From JAEUIZ01 sp046155605 (lineage in GTDB: Bacteria; Planctomycetota; Phycisphaerae; Phycisphaerales; UBA1924): a stretch of 29,578 bases of DNA. Shown in pieces: positions 9,282 through 18,358 of the stretch. Positions within the stretch are counted from its first letter, which is position 1, and each line of letters starts with the position of its first letter. A program made the position numbers and the translations under genes. The DNA is taken from positions 1 through 29,578 of the forward strand of contig JBJXFQ010000145.1 of assembly GCA_046155605.1 (NCBI GenBank), written 5' to 3'. The notes beneath the pieces were generated by a model. It worked only from the letters and a program-made list of their open reading frames with translations. It did not search any database and was not told the DNA's origin.

Positions 9282-9372
9282 CGGCAACCGCTCCCATGCC
9301 CGCTTTACCCCCTTGCCTCATCGCCCGCTTTCGGCGATACTGACTCGTCCACACCACGACAGGAGTCGGGCC

Positions 9373-10017
9373 ATGAGTCTCATCTCGTTCACCTCCAACT
9401 TCAAGGACTGCTCCACCGATCACGGCTTCCAGTTCGAGTTCTACTGCGACGGCTGCGGCAACGGGCACATGTCCCGCTTCAAAGAGAGCAAGATCGGCAT
9501 GGCCGGGAGTTTCCTCCGCGCCGCCGGCGGGCTCCTCGGCAGCGCCATCGCCGGCAACGCCGCGCAGGCCGGCGACACCGTCCGCGACGCCCTCCGAGGC
9601 AAGGCGCGCGACGAGGCCCTCGCCGAAGCCGTCGCCGAAGCCAAAAAAGTCTTCAAGCAATGCACCCGCTGCGGCAAGTGGGTCTGCCCGCAGGCTTGCT
9701 GGAACAACCGCAAAAACCAGTGTGACACCTGCGCACCCGACCTCGAGGACGAGATCGCCGCCGCTCAGGCCACCGCTCAGAAGGAACAGGTCTGGCGCAA
9801 GGCCCGCGAGACCAACATGGTCGCCGACATCGAGATCCGCGCCGATGGTGGCGTCGCCGGCGCGACCTGCGGATCCTGCGGCGCTCGTGGACAGACCGGG
9901 AAGTTCTGCGCCGAGTGCGGCAAGCCCGTCGCCGCCAAGTCCTTCTGCACCGGCTGCGGCGGCGAGGTCCGCGCGGGCACCAAGTTCTGCGCCGGCTGCG
10001 GCAAGCCCGTGGGATGA
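9373..10017 (+). CDS. Multi-zinc-ribbon protein, function unknown
   Basis: 214 residues from the ATG at 9373, with AGGAG at 9361. Cysteine pairs are spread through the chain: 25/28 (CDGC), 97/100 and 105/109 (CTRCGKWVCPQAC), 117/120, 166/169 with 179/182, and 192/195 with 206/209. The last two sets form a double zinc ribbon ending CAGCGKPVG. Residues 41-62 are Gly/Ala-rich and could be a short hydrophobic hairpin. An Ala/Glu/Lys-rich helix (78-95) precedes the second cysteine cluster. No signal peptide, so probably cytoplasmic. Such proteins often scaffold nucleic-acid or protein complexes, but nothing here fixes a role. It follows the permease by 91 bases and converges on the radical SAM gene with a one-base gap. 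Confidence 0.85.
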   Translation: MSLISFTSNFKDCSTDHGFQFEFYCDGCGNGHMSRFKESKIGMAGSFLRAAGGLLGSAIAGNAAQAGDTVRDALRGKARDEALAEAVAEAKKVFKQCTRCGKWVCPQACWNNRKNQCDTCAPDLEDEIAAAQATAQKEQVWRKARETNMVADIEIRADGGVAGATCGSCGARGQTGKFCAECGKPVAAKSFCTGCGGEVRAGTKFCAGCGKPVG

Positions 10018-10018
10018 T

Positions 10019-11143
10019 TCACGCCGCGGGCTCGCTGCCTCCAAACAGCCCCATCTGCCCGCCCGGCCTGCGAAACGCCGCCCCGCTCAAGCCCATCCGC
10101 GGCCGATTCAGCCCAAGTTTCGCCGCAAAACTCGCGTGCAACGACCTCACCTGATCTGCCATCGCTCCGCGCCCGCGCTGCCGAACGCCAAACTCCGACT
10201 CGTACAACTCTCCGCCTCGCATCTCGCGCACCATCGCCTCCACCGCAGATGCTCGATCCGGAAAGTGCCGCTGCAACCACTCCAGAAACAGCGCCTTGAT
10301 CTGGAACGGCAGACGCAGCATCACATACCCCGCCCCCGTCGCTCCCGCTTCCGCCGCCGCCTCCAGAAGCCTCGGAATCTCGTGGTCGTTGATCCGTGGC
10401 AGGATCGGTGCCGTCATCACCGTCACCGGCACGCCAGCGCGCGACAGCGCCCGCATCGCCGCCAGCCTGTCCTTCGGCGCGCTCGCCCGCGGCTCCATGA
10501 TCGCCGAGAGCTTGGGGTCGAGCGTCGTCAGGCTGATCGCCGCGCTCGCCGCCCCGTCGCGCGCCAGGTCCGCGAGCAGATCGACATCCCGCTCGATCAG
10601 CCGATTCTTCGTGATCAGCCCCACCGGCTGCCGAAACTCGCGGCAGACCTCCAGGCACCGCCGCGTGATCTCCAACTCCCGCTCGATCGGCTGGTACGGG
10701 TCCGTCACCCCGCTCATCACGATCGCCTCGCCCTTCCATGACTCGCGCGAGAGTTCCCGCCGCAGCAACTCCGCCGCGTCGTGCTTGGCAAAGATCTTCG
10801 TCTCGAAATCGAGCCCGCACGAAAGCCCGAAATACTCGTGCCCTGGCCGCGCATAGCAATAGATGCACCCGTGCTCGCACCCGCGATACGGATTCACCGT
10901 CCAGTTGAACGACAAGTCCGGCGAATCGACCCGATTGATGATCGTCCGTGTCCGATCCGGGTTCACCGATGTCGGCGTCTGCACGCCCTCGGGATGCTCG
11001 CGGGCCGCCTCGTCCAGCCTGTCATTCAGCACGTGCAGCCGGAAGCCCTGGAAGCGATTGGCCGGGTTGAGCGCCGCCCCGCGCCCGCGCACCTTCCCCT
11101 GCATCAACCCATCGGCAAGCCCTTCTCCCCGTGTCTCTTTCAT
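10019..11143 (-). CDS. PA0069-type radical SAM protein (SplB-like)
   Basis: 374 residues from the ATG at 11143. An in-frame start ten codons further out exists, but ATG 11143 overlaps the preceding stop as ATGA and is preferred. The iron-sulfur cluster motif is Cys89, Cys93 and Cys96 in the phrase GCEHGCIYCYARPGHEYFGL, the CxxxCxxC of radical SAM enzymes. GVTDPYQPIERELEITRRCLE and the VGLITKN strand are typical of the spore-photoproduct-lyase-like/PA0069 group. The C-terminal part (RMGLSGAAFRRPGGQMGLF) is also characteristic of that group. Reaction unknown; the family is widespread and not experimentally settled as far as I know. It converges with the zinc-ribbon gene. Confidence 0.9.
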   Translation of the reverse strand: MKETRGEGLADGLMQGKVRGRGAALNPANRFQGFRLHVLNDRLDEAAREHPEGVQTPTSVNPDRTRTIINRVDSPDLSFNWTVNPYRGCEHGCIYCYARPGHEYFGLSCGLDFETKIFAKHDAAELLRRELSRESWKGEAIVMSGVTDPYQPIERELEITRRCLEVCREFRQPVGLITKNRLIERDVDLLADLARDGAASAAISLTTLDPKLSAIMEPRASAPKDRLAAMRALSRAGVPVTVMTAPILPRINDHEIPRLLEAAAEAGATGAGYVMLRLPFQIKALFLEWLQRHFPDRASAVEAMVREMRGGELYESEFGVRQRGRGAMADQVRSLHASFAAKLGLNRPRMGLSGAAFRRPGGQMGLFGGSEPAA

Positions 11144-11379
11144 ACCCAATCGTATACCAAACATGACCGCCATTCAATCTCGATTTCAACGCCGTCGCGC
11201 TCCAACCACCAGCGCCGCGGCCATTCGACGCTGAACCCGTAGTTCGATCGCCCAATCCACACCACCAAGGACCGCGCAAAGAACCTGTTCAGATCATCTC
11301 GATCACGCCGCGCCCCGAGCGTGCCACCATCTCGTGCGCAAACCACCCGCAGGTTCACGAAGCGCGACCGCACGTCCAA
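11140..11379 (-). CDS. Hypothetical 79-residue protein coupled to the radical SAM gene
   Basis: The stop (TGA, 11142-11140) overlaps the ATG of the radical SAM gene (11143-11141) as ATGA. The C-terminal half (YGFSVEWPRRWWLERDGV, then EIEIEWRSCLVYDWV) has the alternating hydrophobic pattern of a small beta-rich protein rather than the Arg/Pro/Ser noise of most shadow frames here. The start is weak: TTG at 11379 or GTG at 11373, neither with a clear ribosome site. I do not recognise the family. It may be a small partner of the radical SAM protein, which is only inferred from the coupling. Confidence 0.45.
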   Translation of the reverse strand: MDVRSRFVNLRVVCARDGGTLGARRDRDDLNRFFARSLVVWIGRSNYGFSVEWPRRWWLERDGVEIEIEWRSCLVYDWV

Positions 11380-11579
11380 GCCAAGCAGCGCTGATCAACA
11401 GCCGGCCGAACCGGTCCTCGTGCTCGCTCTGTCACCGGCGCTCTGTGTCGCCGTCCCCGACCGTCAATCTCGCTCACATTCGACCGATTCATCCGCGAAT
11501 CGTGCCCGCCGCGCTCCACCCGCCTTCTTCCTTCCTATCCTTGCTCGTCCTTCCAACACACCACGCCGAACGAGCACCC
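11380..11579. other. Divergent intergenic region before typA
   Basis: About 200 bases between the 79-residue ORF (minus) and typA (plus). It is less purely coding-like than the flanks, with scattered TC-rich runs close to typA. It should hold the typA promoter, but I cannot name convincing boxes and see no hairpin with a T tract. Confidence 0.35.
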
Positions 11580-13487
<1,908 letters not shown>

Positions 13488-13591
13488 ACGACCGAGAACC
13501 CGGGAACATACGCCCCGTCACTCGCGAATCCCTCCAACGGGATATTCTCTTCGCGGCCGCCCACGTCGCCTCGCTCTCAAAGGGTCTCGCC

Positions 13592-14347
13592 ATGCAGATT
13601 CATCGAACCGTCGCCGCGCTCCTCGTCGCGTCGGCCTCCGCCTCAGGCCAGATCGTCGCCGACGGCAGTTTCGAAGCCTCCGGACCCCTCTACCCGGCGC
13701 CCGGCCAATGGAGCCAGTTCTCCACCAACTTTGGAACGCCCCTCTGCAACGGCGAATGCCTCGGACCCGGTCAGCCCACCGCCGCGCTCACCGGCCAATG
13801 GTGGGCCTGGTTTGGCGGCATCGACACCGCCTTCGAGCAGGGCACCATCACTCAGACCGTCGCCATTCCACCGGGTGCCGCCAATCTCAAGTTCCACCTC
13901 ACCGCCTTCTCCGACGCGCTCGCCGGCACCGACTCGCTCAAGGTCTTCATCGACTCCACCGAGGTCTTCTCCATCAACGACCAGCAACTCGCCCCCTTCA
14001 CCCTCGATTACGCCCTCGTCACCATCAACCTCAACGCCTTCGCCGGCGCCTCACGCGTCCTCAAGTTCGACAGCGTCACCAACGGCAGCGGGTTCCTCAC
14101 CAACTTCTTCGTTGACGACGTCGAGATCACCACCGGCGGCGGCACCGCGCCCTCCTGCTATCCCAACTGCGACCAGTCCACCACCACCCCGTTCCTCAAC
14201 GTCAACGACTTCGTCTGCTTCAACAACGCCTTCGCCGCCGGCTCAACCACCGCCAACTGCGACCTTTCCACCGCCATCCCCATCCTCAACGTCAACGACT
14301 TCATCTGCTTCCAGAATCGGTTCGCCGCTGGCTGCTCAGCCCCCTGA
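13592..14347 (+). CDS. Secreted jelly-roll-like protein with doubled FAAG-type C-terminal module
   Basis: 251 residues from the ATG at 13592, preceded by AAAGGG. A short signal peptide (MQIHRTVAALLVASASASGQ) is followed by a beta-sandwich resembling galactose-binding/carbohydrate-binding folds: DGSFEASG, a Trp-rich WWAWFGG loop, ITQTVAIPPGAANLKFHL, and a closing FFVDDVEI strand. From Cys189 to the end are two copies of the tag: NCDQSTTTPFLNVNDFVCFNN and NCDLSTAIPILNVNDFICFQN, each followed by an FAAG phrase, ending GCSAP. The tag recurs in four further genes in this window. Probable extracellular or surface protein, ligand unknown. It follows typA by 104 bases and converges with the 264-residue gene. 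Confidence 0.82.
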   Translation: MQIHRTVAALLVASASASGQIVADGSFEASGPLYPAPGQWSQFSTNFGTPLCNGECLGPGQPTAALTGQWWAWFGGIDTAFEQGTITQTVAIPPGAANLKFHLTAFSDALAGTDSLKVFIDSTEVFSINDQQLAPFTLDYALVTINLNAFAGASRVLKFDSVTNGSGFLTNFFVDDVEITTGGGTAPSCYPNCDQSTTTPFLNVNDFVCFNNAFAAGSTTANCDLSTAIPILNVNDFICFQNRFAAGCSAP

Positions 14348-14360
14348 TTCCCCGGGCCGC

Positions 14361-15155
14361 CTACCTCGCCCGCGTCGCCATCGCGATGTGCCCGGCCCAC
14401 GACGAATACACCGAAAAACCACCCACATCACGCCAATCTCCCGGCACAAAGTCGCGCGCAAACTCCGCCAGAAACCGCGCCGATTCAAACCCCACGTCTA
14501 TGCCCACTCGTCCCGGGCCGGCCAGCGCCGCCGCTAGCGCGTCCATGTTCTCTCGCGCCGTGTCCGCCACCTTCGCCACCGCGCCGTCGAATCCAAACTT
14601 GTCCCCAGCAACTCGAAAGTGCTCCCCGTCAATCGTGTGGATGTCCAGCACCTCGATCACTTCCACTCGCCCGCGCCGTGAATGTCCCTGGTCCCAGGCC
14701 TCCGCGCCGAACGTCCCGTGCAGTTGGTGCAACCCCTGCACCCCAAAGTCTCCCTCGCCCCCGCCGACGTTTGCTCGCACATGCGCCCGAACCAGCGCCG
14801 CGATCCGCGTCGCGTCAAGCCCACGCGCCTCGCCGCGCCACGGCACCAGCCCCCACGCCATCGACGGACCCGCCGGCATCGCCAGCGACTTCACCCGCAT
14901 CGGTTCCAGCGATTCACCGATCGTCCGCCCCGACACCGCCACCGCCACCGCGCCCCACTCCCGCAACTGCGCCGCCACCTTCTCGCACTGATCCGACGGC
15001 AGCCGCCCGAACATCGCCGGCGTCCCCCGCCGCGACAGTTCCTTCGCCCGATACCGATCCACGCTCAGGCACGACTCCAGCGCGTCCGCCCGCCGCGCAT
15101 GGTCAAACGACGCGGGCCACGAAACGATCGACAAATACGACCGGTCTACGCTCAT
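14361..15155 (-). CDS. Conserved-looking hypothetical protein, 264 residues
   Basis: Start ATG 15155 has a strong purine-rich ribosome site (GGGGGAAGGG) directly upstream; a GTG one codon earlier is possible. There is no signal peptide and no membrane segment. The N-terminal third (YRAKELSRRGTPAMFGRLPSDQCEKVAAQLREWGAVAVAV) looks like a small alpha/beta domain. The rest includes charged segments such as VEVIEVLDIHTIDGEHFRV and ends in an amphipathic region. No catalytic motif is recognisable. It is transcribed toward the secreted jelly-roll gene, with 13 bases between their stops. Probably cytoplasmic. Function unknown. Confidence 0.7.
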   Translation of the reverse strand: MSVDRSYLSIVSWPASFDHARRADALESCLSVDRYRAKELSRRGTPAMFGRLPSDQCEKVAAQLREWGAVAVAVSGRTIGESLEPMRVKSLAMPAGPSMAWGLVPWRGEARGLDATRIAALVRAHVRANVGGGEGDFGVQGLHQLHGTFGAEAWDQGHSRRGRVEVIEVLDIHTIDGEHFRVAGDKFGFDGAVAKVADTARENMDALAAALAGPGRVGIDVGFESARFLAEFARDFVPGDWRDVGGFSVYSSWAGHIAMATRAR

Positions 15156-15439
15156 CACCCTTCCCCCTCGTGCTGCTCCAGCCCCCGCTTCCTTTCAACC
15201 ACCTCCAACACCCAATTACGCGCGGCACAACACCCGCGACCGAGCGCCGCCGCTCTGCCACGACACCCACCTCATTAGTAGCGCCCTTTTTGTCCGCTTT
15301 CCGCTGGCCATCCCCATGTGCCACCGACCGTGCTTCGTGATCGGCGCTCTTGCTTTGGGTACGCCGCACTCCCAGGGCGGTATTCGCTTCGCGCCACCAA
15401 CCATGGCCCTGCATCGTCGGTGCGCTGATGCACCTTTCC
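15156..15439. repeat. Non-coding palindromic repeat locus 1 (hairpin - GGGTAC element - hairpin)
   Basis: Between two minus-strand genes. A degenerate hairpin of the CACCGACC type lies at 15322-15347, then a GGGTAC element at about 15355-15386 with stem CCGCACT/AGGGCGG (15364-15380), then a second CACC-type hairpin at 15395-15422 with nine of eleven pairs. The order and sequence match the loci near 26.85 and 29.2 kb, though this copy is the most worn. The first 160 bases hold nothing I can name. Confidence 0.7.
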
Positions 15440-16204
15440 CTACGGCGATCCGCACCCCGCCGCGAAGCGATTGTTGAAGCACACAAAGTCATTCACGTTC
15501 AGCACCGGCACGACCGTGCTCCCGTCGCAGTTCGCCGCTGCAAAGCCCGCTGCGAATTGGTTATTGAAGCACACAAAGTCCATCACATTCAGAAACGGCC
15601 CAACCGTGCTCCCGTCGCAGTTCGCGTAGCACTCCGGGCCATCCGCCACGATCCCGTTCCACATGATGTCCGGAATCGTTGCGGCAGTGAAGCCGCCGGT
15701 CGCTTTGCCCACGCCGCCGCTGATCTGGAATGTGGAGTTGGTGTAGGCCGCCTGAGCCGGGGGTATTGGCGTGCAAGCCAAGAAGGGCGTGGAAGCATTG
15801 ATCACGATGAAGACACCGATGCTGGCGTCCTGAGGCAACGAGACGGGTGCCAGCCAAAGCGTGAGCAGCGTTGGGGTGCCAAGACCGCCCGAGTCCGCGA
15901 GGCCGCCACCTCGGATGGTCCACGCCGCTTGGCTTGACGTGTTTCCAACATATGACCCAGGGCAGGTCCATATGCTGTACGAGAACTCCTGCCCCGCGGG
16001 GACGTCCACGTTGGTCTCGAAGCGTCGGATAAGGCGTGGCCCGCCGATCGCCTTCACATCAAACATCGCCCCGCCAAACGACGCTCCACCCGCGAACGTC
16101 GTCGTCAGCGGCTGCGCGACCGCCGACACCGCCCAAATCGCCATCGGCACCCCCACCACGCCGATCCACGCTCGCGCCGACATGCCTGCCAGTTGCCTTC
16201 CCAT
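15440..16204 (-). CDS. Secreted protein with doubled FAAG-type C-terminal module (paralogue 1)
   Basis: 254 residues from the ATG at 16204, preceded by AAAGGAG; an upstream in-frame start is rejected for lack of these signals. The signal peptide is followed by AQPLTTTFAGGASFGGAMFDV, a beta-rich domain of about 165 residues that I cannot name, and then two tag copies from Cys192: NCDGSTVGPFLNVMDFVCFN and NCDGSTVVPVLNVNDFVCFN, ending FAAGCGSP. It shares the AQPLTTTFAGG entry, the MFD motif, the FSY-x-W motif and the overall plan with the next gene upstream, so the two are tandem paralogues. Probably located outside the cytoplasmic membrane. Confidence 0.82.
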   Translation of the reverse strand: MGRQLAGMSARAWIGVVGVPMAIWAVSAVAQPLTTTFAGGASFGGAMFDVKAIGGPRLIRRFETNVDVPAGQEFSYSIWTCPGSYVGNTSSQAAWTIRGGGLADSGGLGTPTLLTLWLAPVSLPQDASIGVFIVINASTPFLACTPIPPAQAAYTNSTFQISGGVGKATGGFTAATIPDIMWNGIVADGPECYANCDGSTVGPFLNVMDFVCFNNQFAAGFAAANCDGSTVVPVLNVNDFVCFNNRFAAGCGSP

Positions 16205-16226
16205 GCCGATCTCCTTTGTTCGGGCT

Positions 16227-17006
16227 CTACGGCGCGCTGCACCCCGCCGCAAACTTGTTCATGAAACAGATAAAGTCATTCACACTCAACACCGGCGGCA
16301 CCGTGCTCCGATCGCAGTTGGAATACGCGCTCACATGCAAGGCGACCGGCCTCTCCAGATCAGACACATACCGGTTGTTGAAGCAAACGAAATCACCGAC
16401 ATTCAGATACGGAACCACTGTGCCCTGCGTGCAGTTGACATAGCACGTACCCACACGCACCGTCGCGTTGACCATCGAGTTCGGTGTCGTCGCGCCCGAG
16501 AAACCTCCCGGGCCTTTCGCAACACCCCCGCTGAGCGTCACTAATGAGTTGGAATACGTCGGCAGCGCGGGCGGAATAGGCGTGTAGACAAGCGGCTCCG
16601 ACGCCGGCGACTGAGTGATCTCAATAAACACGCCAAGAACCTGGCCCGAGACGACGGGACCGGTGCCCATCCCGATGAACGCCAAACCCCCCGAGCCGAC
16701 CCCGCCGAACGTCGTCTGGAGTCGCAGAACCCAGCCCTGGGCGCTCGACTCGTGCCCAACGTGGGTTCCCTCGCGGCTCCACACCGCGTAACTAAAGGCT
16801 GTCCCTGACGGCATGTTCATCGCGACCTCGAAGTGCTGGATTGTGATTTCGGGTGCTGAAATCCTCAGGTCGAACATCATCCCCGCAGCCTGACCACCCC
16901 CCGCGAACGTCGTCGTCAGCGGCTGCGCGCTCGCCGACGCCACACCCATCGCCGCCGCGACCACGCTCGCTCTCCCCGATCGGCCCGCTTGCTTCCCAAT
17001 CGCCAT
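16227..17006 (-). CDS. Secreted protein with degenerate doubled C-terminal module (paralogue 2)
   Basis: 259 residues from the ATG at 17006, with AAGGAG close upstream. The signal peptide (SVVAAAMGVASASAQ) is followed by PLTTTFAGGGQAAGMMFDL and the same beta domain as its neighbour (AMNMPSGTAFSYAVW against VDVPAGQEFSYSIW). The C-terminal tags start at Cys188, but the first is altered: NCTQGTVVPYLNVGDF replaces the usual NCDxST, its FAAG is changed to YVSD, and about a dozen extra residues separate it from the second, normal copy (NCDRSTVPPVLSVNDFICFM). Its ribosome site is 100 bases from the divergent Kelch gene, and it lies only 22 bases upstream of paralogue 1, probably as one transcript. 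Confidence 0.82.
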   Translation of the reverse strand: MAIGKQAGRSGRASVVAAAMGVASASAQPLTTTFAGGGQAAGMMFDLRISAPEITIQHFEVAMNMPSGTAFSYAVWSREGTHVGHESSAQGWVLRLQTTFGGVGSGGLAFIGMGTGPVVSGQVLGVFIEITQSPASEPLVYTPIPPALPTYSNSLVTLSGGVAKGPGGFSGATTPNSMVNATVRVGTCYVNCTQGTVVPYLNVGDFVCFNNRYVSDLERPVALHVSAYSNCDRSTVPPVLSVNDFICFMNKFAAGCSAP

Positions 17007-17063
17007 CTGGGGTCTCCTTCCCGCGCGAAGTTTGCATCTCCGCGACGGCCTCGGACTTGGCCC

Positions 17064-17082
17064 TTGACACATACGGTATACT
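17064..17082 (+). promoter_or_regulatory. Possible promoter region of the first Kelch gene
   Basis: A near-consensus -10 box TATACT (17077-17082) lies 32 bases before the ATG at 17115 in the divergent gap. A perfect TTGACA at 17064-17069 is only seven bases from it, too close to pair with it; a weak GACTTG lies 17 bases upstream of the -10. The site is therefore a candidate -10 with an uncertain -35. Confidence 0.3.
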
Positions 17083-17114
17083 CGATCACCACCTCCACTG
17101 CAAGGAAAACTCTT

Positions 17115-18275
17115 ATGAATTCTCACTTCACCCTTCCGGCCCTCTCTCCCCTCGCCGCCTTCGCCGCCCTCGCCGGCTCCGCACTCGCCCAACCCTGCTC
17201 GCAATGGTCCCCTCGCCCCGAAATCCCAGGCCCGCGCTACGAGCACGCCGCCGCCTTCGACGAATCCCGCTCACGCCTCGTCCTCTTCGGCGGCTACAGC
17301 GGCGAAACCTACTACGGCGACACCTGGGAGTGGGACGGCTCGTCCTGGTTCCCTCGCGCCGCCTCTCCCTCGCCCGAATACCGCGTCTTCGCCTCCATGG
17401 CCTACGACTCCGTCCGCCGAGTCTGCGTCCTCTTCGGCGGCCTCTTCGCCACGGGCCCCCTCGCCGACACCTGGGAATGGAACGGCACGGCCTGGTCCCA
17501 GCGCGCCACTCCAATCCGCCCTTCGCCGCGCTTCGCACACGCCCTGGCCTTCGATTCCGTCCGCTCTCGCGTCGTCCTCTTCGGCGGCTTCGGTTCCACT
17601 GACCTCGACGACACCTGGGCCTACGACGGCACCACCTGGTCCCTCCTCGATCCCGGCGGCGGCCCCGACGCCCGCCAGCAGCACCGAATGGTCTACGACG
17701 CCGCTCGCGATCGCATCGTCCTCTTCGGCGGCCAGGGCGCCGGCGGCATCCTCGCCGACACCTGGGAGTTCGACGGCTCCGCCTGGTCCCAGCGTTTCCC
17801 CGCCACCGCACCCCTCGGCCGCGCCGCTCACGCCATGGTCTACGACCCCATCCGCCAACGCACCATCCTCTTCGGCGGTTTCGGCGAGGGCTACCTCCTC
17901 GACACCTGGGAGTTCATCCCCTCCCTCGGCCCGCAGGGTGCCTGGGCCTGGAACAACATCCCCGGCCCATCCCAGCGCGCCGGCCATGCCATCGCCTTCG
18001 ATCCCGCGCGCGCCGCCGTCATCATGGTCGGGGGGTGGAACGGCACCGCCGCCCTCGCCGAGACCTGGTCCCTCGCCTGCGAGACCGCCTGCTACGCCAA
18101 CTGCGACCACTCGACCGAGTCCCCGATCCTCAACATCGCCGATTTCATCTGCTTCCTCAACCGCTTCGCCGCCGGCGACCCCTGGGCCAACTGCGACCGC
18201 AGCGCCACGCCGCCGACGCTGAACGTAGCAGATTTCCTCTGTTTTCTGAACAAGTTCGCGGCGGGATGTACCTGA
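17115..18275 (+). CDS. Secreted six-repeat Kelch beta-propeller protein with FAAG-type tag
   Basis: 386 residues; AAGGAAAA precedes the ATG at 17115. Signal peptide residues 1-25 (cut after SALA). Six Kelch-like repeats of about 50 residues follow, each with the pattern R-x2-HAxAFDxxRxRxVLFGG...DTWEWDG, enough for one closed six-bladed propeller. From Cys326 come two tag copies, NCDHSTESPILNIADFICFL and NCDRSATPPTLNVADFLCFL, ending FAAGCT. Kelch propellers bind proteins or carbohydrates; the ligand here is unknown. The next gene is a tandem relative on the same strand after 83 bases. Confidence 0.88.
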   Translation: MNSHFTLPALSPLAAFAALAGSALAQPCSQWSPRPEIPGPRYEHAAAFDESRSRLVLFGGYSGETYYGDTWEWDGSSWFPRAASPSPEYRVFASMAYDSVRRVCVLFGGLFATGPLADTWEWNGTAWSQRATPIRPSPRFAHALAFDSVRSRVVLFGGFGSTDLDDTWAYDGTTWSLLDPGGGPDARQQHRMVYDAARDRIVLFGGQGAGGILADTWEFDGSAWSQRFPATAPLGRAAHAMVYDPIRQRTILFGGFGEGYLLDTWEFIPSLGPQGAWAWNNIPGPSQRAGHAIAFDPARAAVIMVGGWNGTAALAETWSLACETACYANCDHSTESPILNIADFICFLNRFAAGDPWANCDRSATPPTLNVADFLCFLNKFAAGCT

Positions 18276-18358
18276 ACGGGACGGCGGTACATGATCGATG
18301 TCGGAGCCTCGCCGAGCAAGTCCGCTCACATTTCAATACGCCGACCATGGAGCGATCA

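Noticed and set aside
7803..9287. A 494-codon antisense frame and a 578-codon alternative frame (7607-9343) over the permease.
   Set aside because: Both have extreme composition (acidic Gly-rich or Arg/His/Pro-rich) and no domain, while the FtsX frame has membrane helices and family motifs.
17064..17069. Perfect TTGACA read as a -35 box for TATACT at 17077.
   Set aside because: The spacing is only seven bases, far below the 16-18 needed, so the two hexamers cannot form one promoter.
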